DNA of 64,000 nucleotides from contig NZ_JAGJBY010000002.1 of assembly GCF_020010905.1 (NCBI RefSeq), forward strand, positions 2,418,001-2,482,000, in the 5' to 3' direction. Of the stretch, positions 54,901 through 62,301 are shown piece by piece (positions within the stretch are counted from its first letter, which is position 1; every line of letters starts with the position of its first letter). The position numbers and the translations under genes were made by a program. The stretch comes from Streptomyces acidiscabies (GTDB lineage: Bacteria; Actinomycetota; Actinomycetes; Streptomycetales; Streptomycetaceae). The notes beneath the pieces were generated by a model that was given only the letters and a program-made list of their open reading frames with translations, searched no databases and was not told the DNA's origin.

Positions 54901-55222
54901 GCACCAGAAGATCGTCGTGGTCGACGACAGCACGGTGGCGATCGGCAGCCTCAACGCGCTCTCCCAGAGCTGGACCCGGGAAATCATGATCACGATGAAC
55001 GGAGCGCACTTCGCCCGCAAGATCCTGGAGCAGCAGCACGCGGACGTGTTCTCCCGGCCGCCCACCTGTCCGTCCTGCCGGCGCGACGACATCGAGATCC
55101 GCCGGGGACAGCGGGGGAACTGGTACTGGCGCTGCTACAACCGGTCGTGTCCGCACGGTACGGGGAACCAGGCGTGGAAGCAGGACATCGTCGTCCAGCG
55201 GCGCGGAAGGAAGAGCCGGTGA
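51914..55222 (+). CDS. SF1 helicase - PLD nuclease - zinc ribbon protein (Mokosh II-like)
   Basis: 1102 residues from ATG 51914, after GGGGGAGCAGG. Domains: N-terminal segment, then SF1 helicase with Walker A GPPGTGKT (about 169-176), a long coiled-coil insertion (about 255-480), Walker B VVLVDEAGAA (about 585), VEQNRF, HRFQGREFPVVVFDTV and NVAVTRVQHRLYVVG. A phospholipase-D nuclease domain follows with HQKIVVVDD (His997) and GSLN, then a four-cysteine zinc ribbon CPSC...CYNRSC. Helicases of the UPF1/DNA2-like (COG1112) kind joined to PLD are the layout of type II Mokosh anti-phage systems. Function is inferred from architecture. It is followed by a strong hairpin. Confidence 0.88.
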   Translation: MGWREEIVSAVEAWLALEGGAGRRASWICVGRAVRTGESGVYTVDVRGKDTAADQVESLRLADSQEPTDDSGHAVLEATQSGSALTVRVAEFAQPADPHLWILKQPPTFLIEALRDRFKTLPDAPLAALLAEGRPGGAPADAVAPAGLLEAQQEVYRACLGSGVWLVWGPPGTGKTMVLTKAIGDLMADDKHVLLVSATNIAVDNALLGVVRERRHGPGDVVRVGPPHLRQVAEDPDVSLPLIVRARLSEVDTRRTDTARRLREADARSRRFEELQARLTGFDAAAYAQARTRLDAAGGSAAAFDRLLEELRREELATEARFLAVYEESTAAQRQLGETKDAQKLWKTVDDLHAQAARLDTAALREEADALLAGQVAQEAKDTLAELEEEAGRRLIRRGKKQLDQARTALGEAEGAYTDAVLTARRAREVADRRARDLMTEADSLARTVPYSRERIEELERNVAVTSEAVRSMVPTYEQVEADRRHAEDTRRFVIEAQQLVDSADRRGHPELHTLVGQLRPTVTQDQEQRPELEKAYKAVEAEYERLARDAQGEIIAGARLVATTLARFRTNKHVYDKQYDVVLVDEAGAATAPEVLLAAARARTTAVLLGDFMQLGPVLSPAIEESERADVRRWLQPDIFQLCGIDDSASAQAHPGCITLVEQNRFGLAVMDLANAIAYDGTLRAGQLARSRGGDEPEIVLIDTDGTGEIGIPQRMTPASGWWPAGALLARALVELHRDQGEETGVVTPYRFQEEATLEALRDVEGVGGRSGAPLAEVGTAHRFQGREFPVVVFDTVESQTGRAMWMGQASRADGAGRWQRSGVRLFNVAVTRVQHRLYVVGSRERIVAAQRVPGLALGAVGRMLDEKRLRTVPATALVAPHTAPQAADRLGPFGSRLADVLSRHVEITDVDDETEFYDTFVRLLGAARTSVWLWAPWVKNRVRSLLPLLYAARERGVRVTVFVRDPFDDLQRKSPELVDELKEVADTVVRMNVMHQKIVVVDDSTVAIGSLNALSQSWTREIMITMNGAHFARKILEQQHADVFSRPPTCPSCRRDDIEIRRGQRGNWYWRCYNRSCPHGTGNQAWKQDIVVQRRGRKSR

Positions 55223-55349
55223 GCCGCCTGGACCAGGGCTGGCGGCATGGGCCGGGTGTACCTGCGACCTCTGCATGAGGTTGGCCCGGAATGAAACTGC
55301 GACACCCCCTTGCGCTCTGAACGCGCGCGTCGCGCGGCTCAAGTAGACG

Positions 55350-55392
55350 CCGGTACCCCATGTCCGGTGCGGAGCCGGACGTGGGGTACCGG
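55350..55392. terminator. Bidirectional terminator between helicase and DUF397 genes
   Basis: Eighteen-base arms at 55350-55367 and 55375-55392 (CCGGTACCCCATGTCCGG and its near complement), 17 of 18 paired, seven-base loop. Sits in the gap of convergent genes. Confidence 0.85.
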
Positions 55393-55403
55393 TGAGTCGT
55401 ACG

Positions 55404-55610
55404 TCAGTCGAGGGAGGTGTGCGAGAGGAAGGCGGCCCACTGCTGAGGCTGGAAGGCGAGTTGGGGTCCTTGCTGGTGCTTGGAGTCGCGTACGTGAACG
55501 GACTTGGGGTCGAAGGCGACCTCAACGCAAGCCGGGCCGTCGTTCGAGCTGTAGCTGCTCTTGAACCACTCCAGCGAAGAACCGGTTCCCGTCGAGGAGT
55601 TGGTCATCAT
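55404..55610 (-). CDS. DUF397 protein
   Basis: 68 residues. Core LEWFKSSYSSNDGPACVEVAF, VHVRDSK and FQPQQWAAFL define DUF397, small proteins that pair with XRE regulators in streptomycetes and act as their partners or antagonists. ATG overlaps the stop of the XRE gene (ATGA). Confidence 0.92.
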   Translation of the reverse strand: MMTNSSTGTGSSLEWFKSSYSSNDGPACVEVAFDPKSVHVRDSKHQQGPQLAFQPQQWAAFLSHTSLD

Positions 55611-56463
55611 GTCTCTCCCAGTGCTTTTTCGATACGGGCCAGAGACTCACTGGGTGTGAGGGCCTGAGCTCGGATGATGCCATAACGGATCTCCAGGATC
55701 TGGACCTCCTTGCGCTGTGAGAGGAGACGGCTGATGAGCTGAATCTCGTTGTGTCCCACGGTGGTTCCGTTGGTGAGGCGCAGCAGATGGAACGATCCGG
55801 CGAGTCCGGCGTGGTCCTCACGGTCCGTGGGCATCACCTGGATCGTCACGTTCCTGCGCTGGCCGACCTCCAGCAGATGTTCCAACTGCCTCCGCAGGGC
55901 CATTTTGCCGCCGACCGGGCGGAGGAGCGTCACCTCGTCCTGCACGAAGCTGCAAATGGGTGCCGACTCTTTACTGAGCACTCGCTGACGTGCCAGGCGC
56001 GCGGAGACGAGCCGTTCCACCTGGTCCTTCGTGTAGACGGGACGTCGCATCTCGTACAACGCCTGGGCGTACTCGGGGGTTTGGAGGAGACCGTTGATGA
56101 AAGTGCCGTCGTACGCACAGATCTCCACCGCCTTCGCCTCGTACTTCCCCAAGTCCGTACCTTCTTGGGATACCGGGCCTCCTCCACATCCTCCTTGAGG
56201 CCCGCGATCATCCCTCCCGCATCCAGCGCGACCTCGGCCTTTTCCAGGAACTTCTCCGCCGGTGCCCGGCGTCCCCGCTCCACCGACGAGACTTGTTCCT
56301 CGCTGTAGCCGATGATCTTGCCCAACTGGAGCTGCGTGTAAGACTTCTGCTCGCGGAAGAACTTGATGACCTTCCCCACGGCCCTCAGCACCGCCGCCGC
56401 TTCCTCGTCGTCGATGCCGTCCTCGTGCGGCTCCATCCCGTCGCCGCCCTGTGACTCGTCCAT
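55607..56463 (-). pseudogene. XRE/DUF5753 regulator with frameshift
   Basis: ATG 56463 (GGGAGGTG upstream) starts a helix-turn-helix domain: YTQLQLGKIIGYSEEQVSSVERGRRAP. The frame continues to ARYPKKVR and then is lost near 56154-56156. The rest (KYEAKAVEICAYDGTFINGLLQTPEYAQALYEMRR ... to the stop at 55607) lies in a frame one base away and forms a normal DUF5753 ligand domain. Restoring one G in that spot would give the family sequence KKVRDLGKYEA. Either a real recent mutation or a sequencing error. Forms the usual trio with DUF397 and the ATP-binding protein. Confidence 0.85.
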
Positions 56464-56602
56464 GCCCGGACACCTCCCTGTGTCGCATGTGGCCAACTCC
56501 CCGACGGCACGGGACGTCACGCCACACGGCCCGGACAGGGATCGGCGACGCCCGGACAGTAACGCTGTGTACCACCGTCGTAGCTGTTCAGCGTAGGGAC
56601 GG

Positions 56603-57097
56603 ATGGACACGCTGAGAGGCATGAACGCAGAATTTCCCTCTCCGGCGCAGAACGACCCCACGCCGGCTGAACCCCCCACCCCCGCCCACCACTTCACGGT
56701 CCTGCTCTCGGCCACGCCCCGGGGAGTCCGTCTGGCCCGCCGCCTGTCGGCGGAACGCCTGGACGCGTGGGGCTGTCCCTACGACACGGACGCGCACCGC
56801 ACGGCGATCCTCCTGGTGGCCGAACTCGCGACGAACGCGATGCGACACGGCCGCCTCCCGGGCCGGGACTTCCGAGTCCGCTTGGCCCTCGACACCGCCA
56901 CGACGACGCTCCGCATCGAGGCGACGGACGCCCGCCCGGAACACCGCCCACCCACCCCGGGCACCCTCTCCTCGGCGTCCAACGAGTCGGAATCCGGCCG
57001 GGGGTTGCTGCTTGTCGAGGGGCTGGCGGAGAGGTGGGGGACGGAGTGCGGGGACCCGTACACGAAGACGGTGTGGTGCGAGGTCGCGCTGAAGTGA
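56603..57097 (+). CDS. HATPase-family ATP-binding regulatory protein
   Basis: 164 residues. RsbW-like anti-sigma/histidine-kinase ATPase fold: the N box AELATNAMRHGR, then GRGLLLVEGLAERWG as the G box. Such proteins sit divergent from XRE/DUF397 pairs throughout Streptomyces. ATG 56621 is an alternative start. Possible regulator of a sigma factor or partner of the damaged XRE gene. Confidence 0.88.
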   Translation: MDTLRGMNAEFPSPAQNDPTPAEPPTPAHHFTVLLSATPRGVRLARRLSAERLDAWGCPYDTDAHRTAILLVAELATNAMRHGRLPGRDFRVRLALDTATTTLRIEATDARPEHRPPTPGTLSSASNESESGRGLLLVEGLAERWGTECGDPYTKTVWCEVALK

Positions 57098-57127
57098 CTG
57101 TCAGTGGCGCATGCAACGCTGTCTGTC

Positions 57128-58240
57128 ATGACGCGAAGTGCATTCGCCCAATGGGCGTTCCTTTGGGGCCTGTGGACCTGTTTCGAGGCTTTGTTCATCG
57201 GGATGTGCTGGCAGAACCGCACCCGAGTGCTGGGCGAGGTGGTGTATCGGATCCCGGGGGTGAAGCGGTTTCGGCATGCAGAGCACAAGGCGCGTGTCCG
57301 AGAACTGTTTGAGAAGCTGGGGAGCGAGGGGGACGAGGCTGGGATCGGCCGCGTTGTCGACCGTTGGCACCAAATGGTTGTCGGACGACGGGTTTCCGCG
57401 TGCCTCCAGGCGGTCCCTCTGCTGGTTGTCGTGCTTCCCGCGTGGTGGATGGCACCGGTCCACCGGGACACGGTCACCCCTGCATGGATGGTCGCCGCAA
57501 TTGGGGGTCTCTGTATCGTCTCCATCCTGCTCGTGGCTGCCGACCAGCGAGCCGTGATGGCCTCCGACCCCGCAGGAGAGGTCGCCGAAGATGCCTTCAT
57601 CTTCCTGGAGTTGCTTCTTGTGACCGACCGGTCGACCCACGGATCCGCGCAGGAGAACCACCGTGCGGCATTCAGTCGGCTCTGCCGGTCGCTGCGAGCC
57701 CAGACGCGGCACATGAGCCGTGGAATGCCGCGCGAGGGCCGAAAGAAGCTGTCGGGCACCACGGATCGCCTGATCGCGGCGCTCTCCGATGCCGACCACC
57801 GCTACCTGTTCACGGAAGGGGGCGACCGCGAAGCCGCCGTGCAGGACCTGTCCCGGCTGGTGTCGGACGTCATGCGCCGTAGCTGCGAGTCACGCGCCAC
57901 GCGCACCAGCCTGGTGATCGTTGATGACAGTCTCACCGCCGGCACCCCGGCCCCGGACCCGACGGAAACCGTAACCGAACCGCTCGTGCGCCGTCTGCTG
58001 GCTGGCGTGGGCAGACTCGTGGTCGCGGCGGGATTGTTCGCCGGGGCGTACGTTCTTCTCAACGGAGGTGTCGCGTCGGGGTTGTTGGCGACCGCAGGTC
58101 TGGTGGTGCTGGCCTCTGCCTACCGGCCCTTGTGGGATGCTCTGCCCTTGGTCGGGCGGTTGTTCTCGGCCGGAACCCAGCAGGCACCCGCCGAGGTTCC
58201 GGCTCCAACCGTCCCCACCCCTACTGCCGATACCCGCTGA
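57128..58240 (+). CDS. Membrane protein of unknown function
   Basis: 370 residues from ATG 57128 (a GTG eight codons earlier is possible). Two helices in the first 150 residues after an N-terminal hydrophobic start (AFLWGLWTCFEALFIGM; VSACLQAVPLLVVVLPAWWM; MVAAIGGLCIVSILLVA). A soluble middle domain follows, then two helices near the end (LVVAAGLFAGAYVLL; LLATAGLVVLASAY) and a Pro-rich tail. No family recognised. Its 3' end overlaps the convergent aminotransferase by 20 nt. Confidence 0.75.
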   Translation: MTRSAFAQWAFLWGLWTCFEALFIGMCWQNRTRVLGEVVYRIPGVKRFRHAEHKARVRELFEKLGSEGDEAGIGRVVDRWHQMVVGRRVSACLQAVPLLVVVLPAWWMAPVHRDTVTPAWMVAAIGGLCIVSILLVAADQRAVMASDPAGEVAEDAFIFLELLLVTDRSTHGSAQENHRAAFSRLCRSLRAQTRHMSRGMPREGRKKLSGTTDRLIAALSDADHRYLFTEGGDREAAVQDLSRLVSDVMRRSCESRATRTSLVIVDDSLTAGTPAPDPTETVTEPLVRRLLAGVGRLVVAAGLFAGAYVLLNGGVASGLLATAGLVVLASAYRPLWDALPLVGRLFSAGTQQAPAEVPAPTVPTPTADTR

Positions 58241-59429
58241 GGAACCGCCCGATCCGCCCGATCGCCGCCTCCAGATCGTCCGCGTGCGGCAGCGTGAGGA
58301 TGCGGAAGTGGTCGGGCGTGGGCCAGTTGAAGCCGGTGCCCTGGACCACCTGGATCTTCTCGCGGAGCAGGAGGTCGAGGACGAATTTTTCGTCGTCGTG
58401 GATGGGGTAGACCTTGGGGTCCAGGCGGGGGAAGGCGTAGAGGGAGCCCTTGGGGCGGACGCAGGAGACGCCGGGGATTTCGTTCAACTTGCGCCAGGCC
58501 ACGTCGCGTTGCTCGTAGAGGCGGCCACCCGGCGCGGTGAGGTCGTTGATCGACTGGCGTCCGCCGAGGGCGGCCTGGATGGCGTACTGCGCGGGCGCGT
58601 TGGCGCACAGGCGCATGGACGCCAGCATCGTGAGGCCCTCAAGGTAGTTCTTCGCGTGCTGAGTTGGACCCGTCACCACCAGCCAGCCCGAACGGAATCC
58701 CGCGACGCGGTACGTCTTCGAGAGGCCGCAGAACGTCAGGACGACCAGGTCGGGCGCGAGCGCTGCGGCGGAGTGGTGGACGGCGTCGTCGTACAGGATC
58801 TGGTCGTAGATCTCATCGGCGAGGACCATCAGGCCGTGGCGCCGGGCGAGGTCGAGGATGCCCTCGATGATCTCCTTCGGATACACCGCGCCCGTCGGGT
58901 TGTTGGGGTTGATGATCACGACCGCTTTCGTACGGTCGGTGATCTTCGACGCCATGTCCGCGAGGTCGGGGTTCCAGTCGGACTCCTCGTCGCAGACGTA
59001 GTGCACGGCCTTGCCGCCCGCGAGGGTGGTGACGGCGGTCCAGAGGGGGAAGTCCGGTGCGGGGATGAGGATTTCGTCGCCGTCCTCGATCAGCGCCTGG
59101 ACGGCCATCGAGATCAGCTCGGAGATGCCGTTGCCCAAGTAGACGTGGTCCACGTCGACTTCGAGGCCGAGGTTCTGGTACCGCTGCGCGACCGCGCGCC
59201 GCGCGGAGAGGACGCCGCGCGAGTCGGTGTAGCCGTGCGCCTGGGGGAGCATCCGGATCATGTCCTGGACGATCTCCTCGGGCGCCTCGAACCCGAAGAG
59301 CGCGGGGTTGCCGGTGTTGAGGCGCAGCACACTGTGCCCCGCCTCCTCCAGCGCGTTGGCGTGCTCGATCACCGGCCCGCGGATCTCGTAGCAGACCTCG
59401 CTGAGCTTGTTCGACTGCCGGAACTCCAT
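58221..59429 (-). CDS. PLP-dependent aminotransferase, AlaA type
   Basis: 402 residues, fold type I. Transaminates alanine or related amino acids with glutamate/2-oxoglutarate. LRLNTGNPALFGFEAPEEI, HGYTDSRGVLSARRAVA, INPNNPTGAVYPKEI, LADEIYDQILYDD, and PLP lysine in FCGLSKTYRVAGFRSGW are complete. Divergent HxlR regulator starts 81 nt away with several palindromes in between. Confidence 0.93.
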   Translation of the reverse strand: MEFRQSNKLSEVCYEIRGPVIEHANALEEAGHSVLRLNTGNPALFGFEAPEEIVQDMIRMLPQAHGYTDSRGVLSARRAVAQRYQNLGLEVDVDHVYLGNGISELISMAVQALIEDGDEILIPAPDFPLWTAVTTLAGGKAVHYVCDEESDWNPDLADMASKITDRTKAVVIINPNNPTGAVYPKEIIEGILDLARRHGLMVLADEIYDQILYDDAVHHSAAALAPDLVVLTFCGLSKTYRVAGFRSGWLVVTGPTQHAKNYLEGLTMLASMRLCANAPAQYAIQAALGGRQSINDLTAPGGRLYEQRDVAWRKLNEIPGVSCVRPKGSLYAFPRLDPKVYPIHDDEKFVLDLLLREKIQVVQGTGFNWPTPDHFRILTLPHADDLEAAIGRIGRFLSGYRQ

Positions 59430-59453
59430 GCGTCCCTCCGGGAACTTGTGTTG

Positions 59454-59503
59454 CTTGGTTTTACCAAGTGTGAGCTTGGAAAGTCCAACAACTTGTTTAG
59501 ACT
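59454..59503 (+). promoter_or_regulatory. Three palindromes and leaderless promoter of HxlR gene
   Basis: CTTGG-TTTTA-CCAAG (59454-59468), TTGGA-AAG-TCCAA (59476-59488), AACAA-C-TTGTT (59487-59497). A -35 TTGGAA (59476-59481) and -10 TAGACT (59498-59503), 16 nt apart, place transcription start at or next to the ATG at 59511, so the message is likely leaderless. The palindromes are probable HxlR operators controlling both divergent genes. Confidence 0.7.
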
Positions 59504-59510
59504 GCGTCGC

Positions 59511-60137
59511 ATGTCACCTCGCCGAAGCTACGACCAGTACTGTTCCGCCGCTCGTGCGCTCGACGTCGTCGGCGACCGCTGGACCCTGCTGATCGTCCGG
59601 GAGCTGCTCGCCGGCCCGCGCCGCTACACCGACCTGCACGCCGACCTCCCCGGCGTCAGCACGGACGTCCTCGCCTCCCGGCTGAAGGACATGGAACGCG
59701 ACGGCATCGCGGGCCGCCGCAAACTGCCTCCGCCCGGCGCGGCGTACGTGTACGAACTCACCCCGCGCGGACGGGAGTTGCTCCCGGTCCTCCAGGCACT
59801 CGGCGCGTGGGGGGAGCGGGAACTCCAGGACCGCCGCCCCACCGACGCGGTCCGCGCCCACTGGTTCGCCCTGCCCCTGGCCCGCGCCCTGGAGGGCGAG
59901 GGAGTCGTCCAAGTGCGGCTGGACGAAGGGGAGTTCCACCTGTACGTCGGTGAGGTGACGGGACCTGTGTACGGCGACGGCGTCGCCCCCGTCGAGGCGG
60001 ACGCCGGTCTGGTCCTCGACACGTCGACGTGCATGGCCATAGCGCAAGGGGAGTTGAGTCTCCTCGACGCCGTACGCGCGGGCCGCGTCGAGGTGAGCGG
60101 CGAAGGAGCCATCGCGAAGGCGTTGCGGGAGGCGTAA
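59511..60137 (+). CDS. HxlR-family transcriptional regulator
   Basis: 208 residues. Winged-helix MarR/HxlR domain: CSAARALDVVGDRWTLLIVRELLAGPRRYTDLHADLPGVSTDVLASRLKDMERDG near 10-65. The C-terminal half is an extra sterol-carrier-like domain, ending SLLDAVRAGRVEVSGEGAIAKAL. ATG 59511 lies about 7 nt after the -10 box. Likely represses itself and the divergent aminotransferase. Confidence 0.9.
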   Translation: MSPRRSYDQYCSAARALDVVGDRWTLLIVRELLAGPRRYTDLHADLPGVSTDVLASRLKDMERDGIAGRRKLPPPGAAYVYELTPRGRELLPVLQALGAWGERELQDRRPTDAVRAHWFALPLARALEGEGVVQVRLDEGEFHLYVGEVTGPVYGDGVAPVEADAGLVLDTSTCMAIAQGELSLLDAVRAGRVEVSGEGAIAKALREA

Positions 60138-60141
60138 AAGG

Positions 60142-60175
60142 AAGATGCTCACCGCCCTTGGGCAGTGAGCATCTT
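60142..60175. terminator. Bidirectional terminator between HxlR and VWA-partner genes
   Basis: Perfect eleven-base stem AAGATGCTCAC (60142-60152) and GTGAGCATCTT (60165-60175), extended inward by GCCC/GGGC. Rare in being A/T flanked, so it works in both directions. Confidence 0.85.
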
Positions 60176-60195
60176 GACGATCCATCAGGCGGGCA

Positions 60196-60984
60196 TCACG
60201 CCCCCGGCGGCACCCGGGAGGGCCGTCCCGTCCCCCGGGTCAGCGTATAGCCGCCGACCCCCGCGAGCGCGGCCAGGATCGCACCGACTCCGGTCCACAC
60301 CCAGCGACTTGACCACCAGCCGGAGTCCCACCCGTCCTCGGGTTCCAGGCTGAACAGCGAAGCCTTGGAGTCGTCCTTCGACTTGGTGACCGCGATGCCG
60401 GGCACCAGCGGCTCGGAGAGCGAGCCGTCGACCGCCGCCGCACCGCCGATGTCCTTGGAATCCACGCGGAGTTCGGCCGAGACCGGCAGCCCGAGGTCGG
60501 CGGTCTTCACGCCGACGGCCGTGAGGCGGACGTAATACGTGCCGGGCAGCGGGTCGTTGGCCCACGGCTCCGACCAGGACCTCACCGTCCGCAGCACGCA
60601 GGCGAGTTCGAGGGAGCCGGTGCCCTGCGCGGCGGTGTGCGTCTGCGCGCCGTACTGGCAGGCCTGGCGGCGCCGCAGACCGTCGTACACGTCGAGCTGC
60701 CAGGTCTGGCCCGTGTGGGCCTGGGGGAGCTTCAACGTGGCCTTGACGGTGGGGCGTTGGCCCGCGTCGGCGGGGAACGACCAGTACATGTAGTCACCGG
60801 TCGAGCCGCTGGCCGTGGCCGTCTGCCCCTGCTCGATCTCGGCCGCCGTACGGAACGACGTGCCCGCCGAGGTCGGCACCTTGACGTCGCCGGACGGGCT
60901 CGGGGAGGGGGAGTCGGCGGCGGCCGGAGCCGCGGCGAGGCCCAGCGTCAGCAGGGCGGCACTCAACACTCGTACGACACGCAT
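60196..60984 (-). CDS. Secreted, membrane-anchored protein partnered with VWA protein
   Basis: 262 residues. Signal peptide VVRVLSAALLTLGLAAAPAAA, a beta-rich exported domain with YMYWSFPADAGQRPTVKATLKLPQ, and a C-terminal membrane helix WVWTGVGAILAALAGVGGYTL. ATG shares one base with the VWA stop, so the two are coupled. No enzyme motif seen; likely forms a cell-surface complex with the VWA protein. Confidence 0.75.
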   Translation of the reverse strand: MRVVRVLSAALLTLGLAAAPAAADSPSPSPSGDVKVPTSAGTSFRTAAEIEQGQTATASGSTGDYMYWSFPADAGQRPTVKATLKLPQAHTGQTWQLDVYDGLRRRQACQYGAQTHTAAQGTGSLELACVLRTVRSWSEPWANDPLPGTYYVRLTAVGVKTADLGLPVSAELRVDSKDIGGAAAVDGSLSEPLVPGIAVTKSKDDSKASLFSLEPEDGWDSGWWSSRWVWTGVGAILAALAGVGGYTLTRGTGRPSRVPPGA

Positions 60985-62246
60985 CAGTTGGTCCTCCAGA
61001 CCGCGAGACGCCAGCGGGACAGCCAGCCCCAGAGCAGACCCGCCAGGAAGCCGACGAGCACCAGCACACCCAGCAGCCACCAGCCGCGGCCGAGACCGAA
61101 CGAGGCGACGTCGCTCGCCTGCGACGGCGCGTCCACGACGTCCACCGTCAGCTCCAGCGGCAGACCGGGAGTCGTCTTCACCCCGGCGGCCGGGGAGAAC
61201 GAGGTGGTGACCTGGACACACACCGTCTCGGCCGGTGCGTCGTCCTCGTCGCTGTCCTCCTTCGGATAGCGAAGTCCCGTGGACAGGACGTCCGTTCGGC
61301 CCGTGCCCGACGCCTCGCCGCGCACGATCTCCCGGCCGCTGCGCGTCACCGCCCGCACCAGCAGCCCGTAGTTGGGGTCCACGGCCCGGTCGGCCGAGAC
61401 GCTCACCGAACTCCGCAGCTCCTGGCCCGGCTTGACCTCGACCTTGTACCAGCGCTGCTGCGCGAACTCCGTACGGTCCGTGTACAGACCGGACTTGAGG
61501 ACCGGCGCGCTCGCACAGGTCGCCCCGCCCGTGGTGGCCACCGGCGTCACCACCGGCGCGGCGGCACGGTCCACCAACTGGTTGACCTTGTCGGTGAGTT
61601 CGGTGGTGTGCTCGACCGACGTGTACGTCCCGCCGGTCGCCTCCGCGATGCAGCTGAGCTGCTGGCGCATCTTCGTGTTGGGCACCAGGCCCAGCGTGTC
61701 GATGGTCAGCCCGATGCCCTTGGCCGCGATCTCCCGGGCCACCACACAGGGGTCGAGCGGCGCGCAGGTGTCCTCGCCGTCGCTGATCAGCACGATCCGC
61801 TTCGAACCGGTGCCGCCCTCCAGGTCGTCCGCCGCCGCGAGCAGCGCCGGGCCGATCGGCGTCCAGCCGGTCGGGGAGAGCGTCGCCACCGCCGTCTTCG
61901 CCTCGGTGCGGTCCAGCGGGCCGACCTTGTAGAGCTGCGAGGTGTCCTTGCAGCCCGTCTTCTGGTCGTCGCCGGGGTAGTTGGCCCCGAGGGTGCGGAT
62001 ACCGAGCAGGACGGTCTCCGGGGTCGCGTCGAGCACCTCGTTGAACGCCTGCTTGGCCGCGGCCATCCGCGTCCCGCCGTCCATGTCCTTCGTCCGCATG
62101 GAGCCGCTGACGTCGAGCACCAGGTCGACCTTGGGCGAGAGAGCGGTGGTTTCGTCGGCCGCCGCCGCGGTCGGGAACGTGAGCCCGACCGCGAACGAGG
62201 CGAGCAGGGCGCAGACTCCCGCCGCCAGCCGTTGTGTTCTGATCAT
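60984..62246 (-). CDS. Secreted von Willebrand factor A domain protein
   Basis: 420 residues. Signal peptide at the start, then a VWA domain with the metal-ion adhesion site VDLVLDVSGSMRTKD (DxSxS) at about 40-54 and LISDGEDTCAP. A second beta domain follows, and a C-terminal helix GWWLLGVLVLVGFLAGLLWGWL anchors it in the membrane. Coupled to the downstream partner gene. Confidence 0.88.
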   Translation of the reverse strand: MIRTQRLAAGVCALLASFAVGLTFPTAAAADETTALSPKVDLVLDVSGSMRTKDMDGGTRMAAAKQAFNEVLDATPETVLLGIRTLGANYPGDDQKTGCKDTSQLYKVGPLDRTEAKTAVATLSPTGWTPIGPALLAAADDLEGGTGSKRIVLISDGEDTCAPLDPCVVAREIAAKGIGLTIDTLGLVPNTKMRQQLSCIAEATGGTYTSVEHTTELTDKVNQLVDRAAAPVVTPVATTGGATCASAPVLKSGLYTDRTEFAQQRWYKVEVKPGQELRSSVSVSADRAVDPNYGLLVRAVTRSGREIVRGEASGTGRTDVLSTGLRYPKEDSDEDDAPAETVCVQVTTSFSPAAGVKTTPGLPLELTVDVVDAPSQASDVASFGLGRGWWLLGVLVLVGFLAGLLWGWLSRWRLAVWRTN

Positions 62247-62301
62247 CGACGGATCTTATGGACCGGGGACGCTCCGCTTCAAAACGAGCCCCGACAGGCG
62301 G

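Noticed and set aside
51830..55525. 1231-codon open frame opposite the helicase-PLD gene
   Set aside because: Antisense shadow of a high-GC gene; the plus strand carries all recognisable motifs.
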